Shown: positions 33,314 to 41,192 of the stretch, piece after piece | Layout of the letters: each line of letters begins with the position of its first letter | How positions within the stretch are numbered: position 1 is the first letter of the stretch | Origin: an uncultured Colwellia sp. | Lineage (GTDB): Bacteria; Pseudomonadota; Gammaproteobacteria; Enterobacterales; Alteromonadaceae | Assembly: GCA_913057925.1 (NCBI GenBank) | Contig: CAJXPG010000014.1 | Coordinates: 1 to 43,459 of the forward strand | DNA length: 43,459 nucleotides | Direction of reading: 5' to 3' | Made by a program: the position numbers and the translations under genes | Notes under the pieces: model-generated | Told to the model about the DNA's origin: nothing | The model's input: only the letters and a program-made list of their open reading frames with translations | Databases searched by the model: none

Positions 33314-33850
33314 TTACCAATATATTTGTTTATTTAATGCACTGACACAATGACAAGTACCCGCTATTGATGTTATTTTTTTATTGGTTAAAGATTGCCC
33401 TTGCCAGCCTTCTGGATAAGTCAGGGTAAAAGCAGGCTTGATGACCTCAGTGCTTATTTCGCTAAAACCAACCTTCGAATAATAGTTAGGATCGCCATAA
33501 GTAAAGACAAACTCTACACCTTGCAGTTTTAAGTCTTTGATAGCAAGCTTAATAAGCTGTTGCCCTATGCCTTGGCGTTGATGCTCTGAATTAACAGCCA
33601 CCGGCGATAAAATAAATGCCTTAGTATGGACCGAAAACGATAAACGAGAAAAGAAAATACACGCAATCACTTTTCCTTCACTCAAGGCTACAAAGCCCAA
33701 TAAATCGTGTTCTTCGCTGGTATTTATTAGCTCTGCTACTAATTTGCCAATTAAAACGCCCTCTTCAGCGTTTTCCGCGTCGGTAAAGACCTGAGTGTAT
33801 AGTTCAATAACTTCATCAGTTTGATTTGAATTAAAAGTACTTAACTCCAT
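33314..33850 (-). CDS. GNAT N-acetyltransferase (YhbS-like)
   Basis: This 178-residue GNAT enzyme has an acetyl-CoA loop VNSEHQRQGIGQQLIKLAI near residue 90. The preceding strand is LSPVAV and the following FVFTYGDPNYYSKVGF is typical of the YhbS-type group. It is cytoplasmic and the acceptor is unknown. The next genes downstream are terminator-like DNA and DUF3297; there is no evident operon. Confidence 0.85.
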   Translation of the reverse strand: MELSTFNSNQTDEVIELYTQVFTDAENAEEGVLIGKLVAELINTSEEHDLLGFVALSEGKVIACIFFSRLSFSVHTKAFILSPVAVNSEHQRQGIGQQLIKLAIKDLKLQGVEFVFTYGDPNYYSKVGFSEISTEVIKPAFTLTYPEGWQGQSLTNKKITSIAGTCHCVSALNKQIYW

Positions 33851-33930
33851 AACGATACCTCGTTTAAATTTACATTATTAGGCAATTAGCTAAAAGTAAC
33901 CTCAGGCAACTAGACGACTCTCGCTCTTGA

Positions 33931-34146
33931 TTATAAAAATACTGCTATCAGTTTTGAGATCTGAATAAACCCTAACACTAAACCACATATAATAAGTGCG
34001 GTCCCCGTTGAAGTTTCATTACTTGAGGCTGAAATGCCACTTGAACTTTTTTTAGCTCTCAATGATTTACCTTTTATCACAATCGCTATGGCAATAATCA
34101 AAACAATGAAATTAATTATTAATGATGATGTTAAATCAGCTTGCAC
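33931..34146 (-). CDS. Small membrane protein, 71 aa (GTG start)
   Basis: Two hydrophobic segments, residues 7-26 (LIINFIVLIIAIAIVIKG) and 49-70 (ALIICGLVLGFIQISKLIAVFL), flank a Ser/Lys-rich loop. The start codon is GTG behind an AAAGGAAA ribosome site. I recognise no family. It lies 41 bp downstream of the next small membrane-protein gene, so the two may be cotranscribed. Confidence 0.6.
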   Translation of the reverse strand: MQADLTSSLIINFIVLIIAIAIVIKGKSLRAKKSSSGISASSNETSTGTALIICGLVLGFIQISKLIAVFL

Positions 34147-34187
34147 AAGATTTCCTTTAAATTGATAGGCAGTATATTAATGATTTT

Positions 34188-34625
34188 TTAACTTGCAGGT
34201 TGATTAACACTCTGATTAATCTTGTACTGCATATAAATCACATGAAAAACTGATGTAATAATTGGCGTTAACCAAAGTATATCGCCTTTTACAGCCCCTG
34301 AAATTATGTTGATTCGATTGCGCACCATTATTATCCAGGTTACATCAAAGATACTTGAAACCATATGAATACCAATAGAGCTTTGCAAAATAGTGAGATC
34401 ATCTATATTTGCTATACCGTAAAGTAAACTGATAAATGAAATAACAAATAACGCAATGCTGGTCGTGATAAATGCCTGAGGTATTTTCAATTCGGTGTGT
34501 TGATTTATTTGCTTTGAAAAATGGTAAAGCTTGTAGATCAAATAGCAGCCCAGTGTGACAATACATAGCAGGAGAGTCTTAGGCACGGAATCAACATCAA
34601 ATACTTCTGTCAGTTGCTTTTGCAT
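34188..34625 (-). CDS. Four-helix membrane protein, possibly DUF4234-like
   Basis: The 145 residues contain about four hydrophobic helices. The first part (TLLLCIVTLGCYLIYKLYHFSKQIN) resembles the start of DUF4234 proteins, but that match is by memory and uncertain. It has no signal peptide distinct from the first helix. It precedes the 71-aa membrane protein on the same strand. Confidence 0.6.
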   Translation of the reverse strand: MQKQLTEVFDVDSVPKTLLLCIVTLGCYLIYKLYHFSKQINQHTELKIPQAFITTSIALFVISFISLLYGIANIDDLTILQSSIGIHMVSSIFDVTWIIMVRNRINIISGAVKGDILWLTPIITSVFHVIYMQYKINQSVNQPAS

Positions 34626-34651
34626 CTATTGTCCAAACCTGAATGAAATGA

Positions 34652-34816
34652 TTAGATGAAAAAAACAATCATCATGCCCAGGACAGAGCCCAAGCTAGGC
34701 GCTATTATTGCCGCTATGAGTTCCAAATTGACTTTTTGTTGTTCAGACTTACCATCCCACCATAGCCCTAAATTAGTTTCCATATTGTAAAACCATGATG
34801 ATGCTAACAGGCTCAT
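34652..34816 (-). CDS. Small membrane protein, 54 aa
   Basis: This short frame has a strong ribosome site (AAGGAG, six bases before the ATG). It encodes MSLLASSWFYNMETNLGLWW, a polar middle (DGKSEQQK), then a C-terminal hydrophobic helix (IAAIIAPSLGSVLGMMIVFFI). It lies 27 bp upstream of the four-helix protein gene and probably shares its transcript. The sequence around its start, GAGAGCGTTATGAG, also resembles the end of an integron attC site. Confidence 0.55.
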   Translation of the reverse strand: MSLLASSWFYNMETNLGLWWDGKSEQQKVNLELIAAIIAPSLGSVLGMMIVFFI

Positions 34817-34987
34817 AACGCTCTCCTTGAGCTATTGTAAATATTGAACAGACTACATAGGGATAATGTCTTCCATACCCTATAAATGAGGACATAAATG
34901 ACAAATACAAGGCCCTAGTTAAAGCAGACGTATGAATTTCTGCTAGTGTTTACTTTTAACGAGAATAAGTGGTCTTAATATTTTGCC

Positions 34988-35407
34988 TTATAACTTAGCC
35001 CACTGCTGCTTTAGCCCGATGAAATGCACAACACCAAAAGATAAACAAATAGCAGAGCTCCACAGCCAGAATTCTGGTGAACGGCCCATGGGTGAGTTGA
35101 TAAGAAAAAAGCCTGCAACGCCTCGCGTTAAATAAATCAGTGTTATAAGCGTCAGCGCTAAACGAATTAACGGCAGTCTAAAAATAACTCCCGCCGCAGA
35201 AAATGCATACATCGACCACAGACAAAGTACCACTACAATACCACTTGTAATAACAGTCGGTTGAGAACTTCCTTGCTCAGCAAGTAGTGCCATATGCTCA
35301 CCAGCCCCAAAGAAGCGATACCAAGGTGCGCCAAAATAAATACAAGCAAGATGTAAAATGGCAGCAACCGCGCTCAATGTGCCTGCCGCTAGAAGAAAAA
35401 AATTCAT
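34988..35407 (-). CDS. Four-helix membrane protein, 139 aa
   Basis: Four hydrophobic segments span most of the protein. Recognisable points are ILHLACIYFGAPWYRFFGAGEHMA in the first loop and a C-terminal FGVVHFIGLKQQW. I have seen similar proteins annotated only as hypothetical. It is intact, with no close operon partner. Confidence 0.65.
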   Translation of the reverse strand: MNFFLLAAGTLSAVAAILHLACIYFGAPWYRFFGAGEHMALLAEQGSSQPTVITSGIVVVLCLWSMYAFSAAGVIFRLPLIRLALTLITLIYLTRGVAGFFLINSPMGRSPEFWLWSSAICLSFGVVHFIGLKQQWAKL

Positions 35408-35430
35408 GGATAGATAAACCCTTAGTGTAA

Positions 35431-35505
35431 ATAACGCTTTGTTAAGGCAAAAAAGTGTCGATATGTTAGTGTCGAAGCAAAGCCCTGTAAACTATGCGAA
35501 GTGCC
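35431..35505 (-). repeat. attC-like segment downstream of the 161-aa gene
   Basis: On the minus strand GCCTTAACAAAGCGTTAT (35431-35448) resembles the L'-R' end of classical integron attC sites (GCTTAAC...GCGTTAGGC). The left arm is not well conserved. Call is tentative. Confidence 0.3.
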
Positions 35506-35533
35506 GCTGTATACTCTTTATACTATTCTTACT

Positions 35534-36019
35534 TTAATCAGGCGACGCGTAATTACCGTAAATTTTATTACCCATTGGCCGTTTAACTAAATAAATAGCG
35601 CCTTGGCTACTCATCTTTTTAATATCATTAAAAGCAAAGTATTCAGGATTTGATGTAAAGTAGTCAATATTGCGCAAATCACCGTATTGGATGCTTTGTA
35701 CTACCGAGTATTGCCACTGATAGAAAAAGCTCCCATAAACTATCGATAAACCCTCATCACCAACACGGACAACTTTAGCAAGTTTGTATTTATTTTTAAG
35801 CGTTAGCTTATCTTGTAGAAGCCGCATATCTAAAAAGTAAATATCACCGACTTTCGGGTTATCAATGTATGTTAACGCCTGTTCTTGCTCAAGTGTATGC
35901 TCTATGTATTTTTGATAGCCCAAAGCAATACTCACTAGGATACAGATAACGAATAGGATTTTAGTTAACGGGGTTGATAACTCCGGTTTTAGTTGCTTTG
36001 TTCCTAAGGTTGGTAGCAC
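35534..36019 (-). CDS. Hypothetical protein with one membrane helix, 161 aa
   Basis: A Lys/Pro-containing N-terminus leads to one helix (ILFVICILVSIALGYQKY, about residues 21-38). A soluble domain of about 115 residues follows, starting YIDNPKVGDIYFLDMRLL. It is therefore a single-pass anchored protein, domain probably in the periplasm. I recognise no family. Confidence 0.6.
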   Translation of the reverse strand: MLPTLGTKQLKPELSTPLTKILFVICILVSIALGYQKYIEHTLEQEQALTYIDNPKVGDIYFLDMRLLQDKLTLKNKYKLAKVVRVGDEGLSIVYGSFFYQWQYSVVQSIQYGDLRNIDYFTSNPEYFAFNDIKKMSSQGAIYLVKRPMGNKIYGNYASPD

Positions 36020-36104
36020 TTTAAGTGATCCTTTTAAAGTTAATTGTATAGAATAATCTACTGAACGTTTTAATCAATTTGATGACAACAAACCGTAAGC
36101 TAGC

Positions 36105-36599
36105 CTAAAACATTGTATTATCATTTTTAGACGTCTTTGGAACAGGCTGCCCTACTCCCCAGTGCTCAACAATTTTCCCTGCTTTCATGCGAAATATGTG
36201 GATACCAGCGCCACCAAGAGACTCAGGTGTGTGTTTAACATGCAGGTGTAGCCAAACAAGATCACCATCAGATGCAGTTCGCTTAATAGTCATTGAAAGT
36301 TTTGGGTACTTCTTATATCGGCTTGCAAACAAGCTTAATAAAGCTTCTCGCCCATCCGCGATGTTTGGCGCATGCTCAATAAAGTTTTCGCTGTAACATT
36401 CATCACGCAAAATATCGATTCGATGCGAAGGCTTAAGATCAAGCCGGTTTTCCAACACTTCCATACAGTACACCGCTTTTTCTAGATTAGACTGCTCTAA
36501 TTTAATAGCTGCCGTGTCTTTAGCATTAACTTCACCGAACAGGCTCAGCGCGAATATGCCAAAACCTATGGTACTAATCGATATATTCTTTCTAGTCAT
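36105..36599 (-). CDS. Exported SnoaL/NTF2-like protein
   Basis: A signal peptide (residues 8-26, ending VNAK) precedes an NTF2-like domain. SnoaL-type features include ENFIEHAPNIADGREALLSLF and GDLVWLHLHVKHTPESLG. The closing strand is IHIFRMKAGKIVEHWGVGQPVP. The active-site region EHAP and HWGV suggests a possible small-molecule cyclase, isomerase or binding role. It differs from the NTF2-like protein at 22455-22928. Confidence 0.78.
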   Translation of the reverse strand: MTRKNISISTIGFGIFALSLFGEVNAKDTAAIKLEQSNLEKAVYCMEVLENRLDLKPSHRIDILRDECYSENFIEHAPNIADGREALLSLFASRYKKYPKLSMTIKRTASDGDLVWLHLHVKHTPESLGGAGIHIFRMKAGKIVEHWGVGQPVPKTSKNDNTMF

Positions 36600-36660
36600 A
36601 TACTTACTTTATACCTGTTGCACGTTGAGGCTAGATTATTTTATTAACGTATCCTGCCAA

Positions 36661-37050
36661 CTAGCCAATACCTAAACTCAACAGCAGTAAATATATCGAG
36701 CAAACTCCAATCACAGACACCGTTGAAAACATTCCAAAAATTCTAAATTTTAGCTTCTCGTTAGTTTGACTAACACCATAAGCATGGACAATTCTTGCGA
36801 TCAGTAAAAGTGCAGCTAAAAAATGAACAACGATTGCATTAGCACTCTGTGTTTCAAGAAAGTATAAAAGCAGTAATGCTAGAGGGACATATTCAGAAAA
36901 ATTAGCATGAACCCTAATTGCACGATTTAATTTACTACTGCCACCATCACCAATTGATGCTCTGACTTCTTTTCGAATACCAATAATTCGTAAGCTTAAA
37001 TAAAGGTAAAATAACGCAAGCAATGCGGCATAGAAAATAGTAATTGGCAT
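36661..37050 (-). CDS. MAPEG-family membrane protein
   Basis: The 129-residue protein has four helices and the MAPEG motif RAIRVHANFSEYVPLALLLLYFLE at about residues 43-66, followed by LLIARIVHAYGV. MAPEG proteins (microsomal GST-like) bind glutathione and conjugate or reduce lipophilic compounds; bacterial members are rarely studied. An AAGGAGGT ribosome site precedes the start, directly after an attC-like segment. Confidence 0.9.
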   Translation of the reverse strand: MPITIFYAALLALFYLYLSLRIIGIRKEVRASIGDGGSSKLNRAIRVHANFSEYVPLALLLLYFLETQSANAIVVHFLAALLLIARIVHAYGVSQTNEKLKFRIFGMFSTVSVIGVCSIYLLLLSLGIG

Positions 37051-37065
37051 AAGACCTCCTTGTAT

Positions 37066-37133
37066 GCCTAGCGTCCATTTAAGGACTTGGTATAAGTTTA
37101 ATGACTGTGTATAGCAAAGCGAAACCTAGCAAA
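37066..37133 (-). repeat. attC-like imperfect palindrome
   Basis: Read on the minus strand it ends GGACGCTAGGC, close to the R' end of attC sites (GCGTTAGGC). Its central AGCAAAGCGAAACCTAGCAAA (37113-37133, plus strand) matches 41006-41026 at 19 of 21 bases. It lies between the YjaB-like and MAPEG genes. Recombination-site function is inferred. Confidence 0.4.
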
Positions 37134-37164
37134 GGTAAATAATTCCGCTTAAATTCTTTTATGG

Positions 37165-37605
37165 TTATTTTTGTACTAACTTCATGTGTAACAAAGGAAA
37201 AGGATTACCCTGTCCATCTAACGCAGAGCGATCAATCACCTCAAAACCTAGGTGCTGATAAAATCCAATAGCATCGGGATTTTGCTCATTTACATCAACT
37301 TTATCGGCGGCTTGATACTTAATTGCATGTTTTAATAACAGCGAACCAATCCCACCATGACGACACTCTGGTGAGATAAACAGCATTTCTACATTGCCCT
37401 GTGCTACTCCGATAAAGCCAACGATGATGCCATCATCACCTTTAGCAACTCTCAAATCAACAGCGTCAAAGTAATGATTCAAAATCAGAGGCTTTAGCGT
37501 ATTAATGTTTTCTTCTGGCAAAAAATCATGGGTAGCTCGTACAGAGCTTTCCCAAATTTCGATTAAAGCGAGGTGATCGGCTTTAAATGCACTATCAATT
37601 ATCAT
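37165..37605 (-). CDS. GNAT N-acetyltransferase, YjaB-like
   Basis: The 146 residues parallel E. coli YjaB. They open with LIEIWESSVRATHDFLPEE, continue with MLFISPECRHGGIGSLLLKHAI as the acetyl-CoA loop, then VDVNEQNPDAIGFYQHLGFEV and end QGNPFPLLHMKL. YjaB is an acetyltransferase whose natural substrate is unsettled. GNAT genes are common integron cassettes, in line with the attC-like segment just downstream. Confidence 0.87.
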   Translation of the reverse strand: MIIDSAFKADHLALIEIWESSVRATHDFLPEENINTLKPLILNHYFDAVDLRVAKGDDGIIVGFIGVAQGNVEMLFISPECRHGGIGSLLLKHAIKYQAADKVDVNEQNPDAIGFYQHLGFEVIDRSALDGQGNPFPLLHMKLVQK

Positions 37606-37632
37606 ACTAAACCTTATGAAATAGGGGTGAAA

Positions 37633-37818
37633 TTATTTCTTTGAGTTTTTTGCAGAAGCCCAAAATGCAACGGCCATAGCCACTCCCATGCTTATCCCAA
37701 AAGTGAGGCTATTTAATGCGACTCCCAAACTTGTGCCCAGGGCAACACCCATTGCAATGCCAAAGAGTACCGGGTTCTTTATTTTGTTAGCTTGATGAGT
37801 TTGTTGAGATTTATTCAT
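37633..37818 (-). CDS. Small Gly-rich membrane protein, 61 aa
   Basis: After a polar start (MNKSQQTHQANKIKN) a ~38-residue hydrophobic part shows a glycine-zipper pattern (GIAMGVALGTSLGVAL, GISMGVAMAVAF), suggesting one hairpin or two packed helices. An AAAGGAAT ribosome site precedes it. It lies 27 bp upstream of the YjaB-like gene and could share its transcript. No family is recognised. Confidence 0.6.
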   Translation of the reverse strand: MNKSQQTHQANKIKNPVLFGIAMGVALGTSLGVALNSLTFGISMGVAMAVAFWASAKNSKK

Positions 37819-37920
37819 AGATATTCCTTTATCTGTTATCTCCTCAACGAGGAAGTGATTTATCGTTTGTTAAAATATTAAACATAATGAAAACAGTCAA
37901 CTATTTTTCAAAACAACTAA

Positions 37921-38346
37921 TTATAAGCAATGCTCTTTTAACGCATTATGTATTGTGGTCTTACTGCTTACCCTAACCTTTACACAACCTGTGTTGGTAT
38001 CTACTTTCTCTTTCTGAATAAGGGTAAACTCCCCTTCAACGCTCGATTTTAAATTATATTGGTAAGCTTTATTATTGCCTTCCAAAATAGCAGTAAATAC
38101 CCCACCAACTAACGCCCCAGCTAAAGCACCGGCAATCATATCCTCGTGATTTCCATCCAGTTCATCTATAACACCGACAGCCGCTCCACCGACAATGCCT
38201 GTTTTCATATGAGAGGCAAGCTGAACTTGTTGTATCGACTCTATCGAAGCGTAAAACTCCTTGGTGATTACATTTTGATCTCTTCTGTCTACACCTGTAC
38301 TTGAGCAGCCACTTAATAAAAGTAATAAAAGTAATGAATTTTTCAT
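37921..38346 (-). CDS. Lipoprotein with glycine-zipper segment, 141 aa
   Basis: A lipoprotein signal ends at LLSGC (cysteine 14). The middle (about residues 47-88) is glycine-rich and hydrophobic: KTGIVGGAAVGVID, then MIAGALAGALVGGVFTAIL. This resembles glycine-zipper 2TM lipoproteins of the SlyB/PcpG type. The C-terminal 50 residues form a beta-rich tail with two cysteines (GCVKVRV, EHCL). It is probably an envelope protein. Confidence 0.72.
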   Translation of the reverse strand: MKNSLLLLLLLSGCSSTGVDRRDQNVITKEFYASIESIQQVQLASHMKTGIVGGAAVGVIDELDGNHEDMIAGALAGALVGGVFTAILEGNNKAYQYNLKSSVEGEFTLIQKEKVDTNTGCVKVRVSSKTTIHNALKEHCL

Positions 38347-38575
38347 TGTATGTCCCTATGTGATAACGATGATTATTGTGTTACCCACCCTATCATTGAG
38401 TAATAATATTGAGTGTTTAGAGAATGTTATAAATTTGTAATAAGCTGTAAGAAAGACTGAGACTTGCTACATGAACATGGCGGCGAAATATTATGTCCAT
38501 CGATATCATTTGCAATGCAACAGTTATAATAGACTGATTTTAAGGGAAATATGGCTTTAAATCCTTTGTAAATAG

Positions 38576-38881
38576 TTAGCTTTTCAATGATTGAATGGCA
38601 TCGCCGATAGTCAGGAAATGTATTTTAGTGAGACAAAGCTCAGCCTTAGTAAATTCATGAGCACGAATTAACTGCGTTACGTCATCAGTGCTTAGCTTTC
38701 TTGCCATTATAACTAAAGCCATGTCATGAAGAATTTTGTGAGTAAACCCCTTTGAATCAATCAAGCAATCTGCTTCACTAAGGATTAAATCTTTACATTC
38801 CATGTTAAATTCAGCTTCAGACTTTAAATAAATAAGTTCATCATCGCCTTCTAGTTTTAATATACACGGCCAAGATACCAT
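38576..38881 (-). CDS. DUF4144-like protein
   Basis: The 101-residue protein begins MVSWPCILKLEGDDELIYLKS, the pattern of DUF4144 proteins found in Alteromonadales and Vibrionales. A DCLIDSKGFTHKI segment and helical C-terminal half follow. It is cytoplasmic and of unknown function. Family assignment is from memory of the N-terminal pattern. Confidence 0.65.
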   Translation of the reverse strand: MVSWPCILKLEGDDELIYLKSEAEFNMECKDLILSEADCLIDSKGFTHKILHDMALVIMARKLSTDDVTQLIRAHEFTKAELCLTKIHFLTIGDAIQSLKS

Positions 38882-38969
38882 GTGCCTCTCCCATTAAGCA
38901 TACAATGAGCAAAAATACCGTTCAGGTTACATTATGATTAGAATATTGATTAATTGGCTTCTTATATGA

Positions 38970-39206
38970 TTATTTACCGGTAAATAACCCCCATAAGATA
39001 TCGAATAAAATAGTTTCACCTTCTTCGGATTGTTTTGCATGTTGCGCTGCTAACTCATACTCTCTTTGCGCTGCTTGCGGTTGTCCTATCGATTCATAAT
39101 ATCGACCCGCTTTTTCATTATTTTTAGCCCTAGCAGAAAGGTCAGAACTTGACGCACAGCCGCTAAGTAGTAGCGACAATATGATCATAATTATTAATTT
39201 CAACAT
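38970..39206 (-). CDS. Small lipoprotein, 78 aa
   Basis: A typical lipobox (LLLSGC, cysteine 17) ends the leader. The short mature part (AGRYYESIGQPQAAQREYELAAQ) looks like one TPR-like helix pair. It is probably an envelope protein and lies 58 bp upstream of the minus-strand stop region of the RcsF-like gene's downstream gap. No named family. Confidence 0.65.
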   Translation of the reverse strand: MLKLIIMIILSLLLSGCASSSDLSARAKNNEKAGRYYESIGQPQAAQREYELAAQHAKQSEEGETILFDILWGLFTGK

Positions 39207-39264
39207 AAAAATCCTTTTTGATACTTAAAAAATTAAAACTCTTTGCTTCTCCGTGTAGCTTAAA

Positions 39265-39630
39265 TTACTGATTATAAGTAATTTTGTATGCCATCCCGCG
39301 ACATTGAATGAGTTTGTGGCAACTAACATTTCCGCCCTTAATGCAAGAGTCGAACACTAAGGCGTTACCACCCAATTTTTGTGTCTTAACTTTTAACTCT
39401 GAAATAAACGCGTTGGTACTTGGCGTTAGGTCTCTGTAATCTACTTGACAATAATTAGTTTCGACATAGCCAACCTGAGCACCACGTAGTCTCCAGACTT
39501 CTTCGTTAGTGAAACTTTCAACGACACTTTCACGAATTTGATGTTTTACATATTCACCAGCATTTGAATCAAAGCTGGTTGATTGACATCCATTTATTAA
39601 AAGCAATAACAGTGGTAGAAAAATTCTCAT
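39265..39630 (-). CDS. RcsF-like lipoprotein, 121 aa
   Basis: A lipoprotein signal (LLLLLINGC, cysteine 15; Asn at -2 is unusual) precedes a domain like the RcsF core. Four cysteines occur in the RcsF order: C61 (VETNYC), C96 (VFDSC), C104 (NVSC) and C110 (LIQC). The ELKVKTQKLGGNALV helix-strand pair matches RcsF MQINASKMKANAVL. In enterics RcsF senses envelope stress and signals to IgaA using two disulfides. No Rcs phosphorelay genes are nearby, so the partner is unknown. DUF4156-type lipoproteins share the fold. Confidence 0.65.
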   Translation of the reverse strand: MRIFLPLLLLLINGCQSTSFDSNAGEYVKHQIRESVVESFTNEEVWRLRGAQVGYVETNYCQVDYRDLTPSTNAFISELKVKTQKLGGNALVFDSCIKGGNVSCHKLIQCRGMAYKITYNQ

Positions 39631-39644
39631 GTAATCTCCATTTA

Positions 39645-39720
39645 CATATTACGCCCTGTTAAGGGTTAAATTATTGTTTGCTAGCTATAAAAGTAACGAA
39701 CATAAACAAACTGCATATTG
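39645..39720 (-). repeat. attC-like degenerate palindrome
   Basis: On the minus strand CAGTTTGTTTATGTTCG...GCTAGCAAAC parallels the hairpin at 40985-41031. It ends CCCTTAACAGGGCGTAATATG, resembling the Vibrio repeat end (CCCCTTAGGCGGGCGTTA, from memory). The GTT core is not intact here. Low confidence. Confidence 0.3.
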
Positions 39721-39758
39721 TTCATTAGCTTAGCTGTTGAGTGAGTTCTATTTAGAGA

Positions 39759-40112
39759 TTATGCTTCTAAAATAACGTTAAAACCACCATAAATTAAACG
39801 TTTACCATCAAATGGCATCGGATTTTGATCAGGGTGCAGTCTAGGATCTTCCATAATTGCTTTCCAACCGGTATCACGAGCTTCTTTACTCGACCAAACA
39901 ACTGATGAAAACACGACTGTTTCATCTTTGCCACAATTCACAGCCATGGGAAATGATGTCATATCACCATCTGGCACATCATCACCCCAAGCTTCAGTTA
40001 TCTTAAGTGCGCCGTGATCTTTAAAGACGATTGCGGACAACTTAGCATGCTCAATGTACTCTTCTTTATTTTTTGTTGGTACTGCAGCGACAAAACCATC
40101 GACATAAGACAT
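39759..40112 (-). CDS. DUF1428 family protein
   Basis: The 117 residues fit DUF1428 along their whole length: MSYVDGFVAAVPTKNKEEY at the start, ALKITEAWGDDVPDG, VVFSSVVWSSKEARD and FDGKRLIYGGFNVILE at the end. The fold is a ferredoxin-like (dimeric alpha-beta barrel) domain. The function is unknown. DUF1428 genes are common in mobile cassettes and environmental proteobacteria. Confidence 0.87.
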   Translation of the reverse strand: MSYVDGFVAAVPTKNKEEYIEHAKLSAIVFKDHGALKITEAWGDDVPDGDMTSFPMAVNCGKDETVVFSSVVWSSKEARDTGWKAIMEDPRLHPDQNPMPFDGKRLIYGGFNVILEA

Positions 40113-40333
40113 ATATTACTCCTTAAAATACTCTACAGGTTGAAATTTACCTAAGGCTCACGCTAATGAGCAATATTTAGTTAGACAAAGTAATCGTCGA
40201 AGGAGTAAACAGTCAACTAATATTTACCCTTTTGACTAACTTGTTAAGTTTTTATTGAAATTTAACAAGTTATGTAAACCAAAACATCAAACATAACGTA
40301 TAACCTTAGACATTAAATTAAAGGTAAAAGAAT

Positions 40334-40513
40334 ATGTTTTCAATGTTTAAGAGAGACCCAATTAAAAAATTAGACAAACTTTATGAACGTAAACTTGAAG
40401 AAGCTATGCTTGCGCAGCGCAATGGCGATATAAAATCTTATGCGATGCTCACCGCTGAAGCTGAAAATATAAAGCAACAAATTTTAGCGCTACAAGACAC
40501 TACATCAACTTAA
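40334..40513 (+). CDS. Lacal_2735-like small protein, 59 aa
   Basis: A short frame on the plus strand encodes MFSMFKRDPIKKLDKLYERK, then LEEAMLAQRNGDIKSYAMLT and a final helix. This closely matches the pattern of Lacal_2735 / DUF6435 family small proteins, which are helical, cytoplasmic and of unknown function. It is oriented against most neighbours. An AAAGG ribosome-site-like stretch precedes the ATG. Confidence 0.75.
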   Translation: MFSMFKRDPIKKLDKLYERKLEEAMLAQRNGDIKSYAMLTAEAENIKQQILALQDTTST

Positions 40514-40628
40514 ACACCAACCATAAAGCGAAAATAGCTATAACGAAGAAATATGTGAACAATTAAGATCCAAATGCTAACGACAACCGTATTGTAGTTT
40601 GAGTAATCTTTGAAAGAGTGAGCATATT

Positions 40629-40922
40629 ATGAAATTTTTTACATTAAGATTATATGAATACTACAAGTATATTTTTGATTCAAAGAAAAACCCACTTAGA
40701 CATATCCCTGACCCTGTCAGCCGATTTTACATAATGACAATTTTAGCGGGTATGTGGAGTTTTTGTTTTGCTATCTATTTTGGCAGTATAATTTACTTCG
40801 GCGTTAGCTTAGCAGCGCATGCAATTCTACTACTGATGTTTTTTTTCACTATGGCTGTATTTTACGACGCGGAAAAGAGTAAATCTTCGTGGCTTTTAAA
40901 ACTGCGAAGAGGTAACAGCTAA
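40629..40922 (+). CDS. Small two-helix membrane protein, 97 aa
   Basis: A polar N-terminus with LRLYEYYKYIFDSKKNPLRHIP precedes two hydrophobic segments (about residues 33-57 and 59-79). A short basic tail (LLKLRRGNS) follows. Similar proteins occur in marine gammaproteobacteria as hypotheticals. It follows the 59-aa gene by 115 bp on the plus strand and may be its partner. A hairpin (TTAGTAT/ATACTAA) just after the stop may help end the transcript. Confidence 0.65.
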   Translation: MKFFTLRLYEYYKYIFDSKKNPLRHIPDPVSRFYIMTILAGMWSFCFAIYFGSIIYFGVSLAAHAILLLMFFFTMAVFYDAEKSKSSWLLKLRRGNS

Positions 40923-40984
40923 GTATTTAGTATGTTAAATACTAAGTACTATAGACATCAATAAGTGCCTAGCTGAAGACTGAT

Positions 40985-41031
40985 AACAGTTTGCTAATAT
41001 TGTGCAGCATAGCGAAACCAAGCAAACTGTT
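40985..41031. repeat. Long hairpin, attC-like or terminator
   Basis: AACAGTTTGCT and AGCAAACTGTT form a perfect 11-bp stem with a 25-base loop. The loop holds AGCGAAACC, part of the 21-base motif shared with 37113-37133. On the plus strand it is followed by TTTCATG. It could be a cassette recombination site or terminate the plus-strand pair. Confidence 0.5.
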
Positions 41032-41192
41032 TTCATGTTATTTAACAACATTTAGCCTAAAAAGATGATGAACAACTAACAAACTTGCTGGCTTTTCAAT
41101 AGTCAATTATTCTCCTTATTATCTAGCGTCTAGATTAATTTCCTGGCTAATATTAGCGAGGAACGAGATAACAGATGTCTTTGCTCATTCAA

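Noticed and set aside
31380-34990. Extension of the cassette array to 31 kb
   Set aside because: The gaps here show no attC-like ends, and DUF3297, ABM and TlpA-like genes are usual chromosomal genes; I keep this part out of the proposed array.
40985-41031. Simple terminator only
   Set aside because: The stem is perfect, but the 25-base loop and the motif shared with 37113-37133 suggest something more than a terminator; both readings are kept open.
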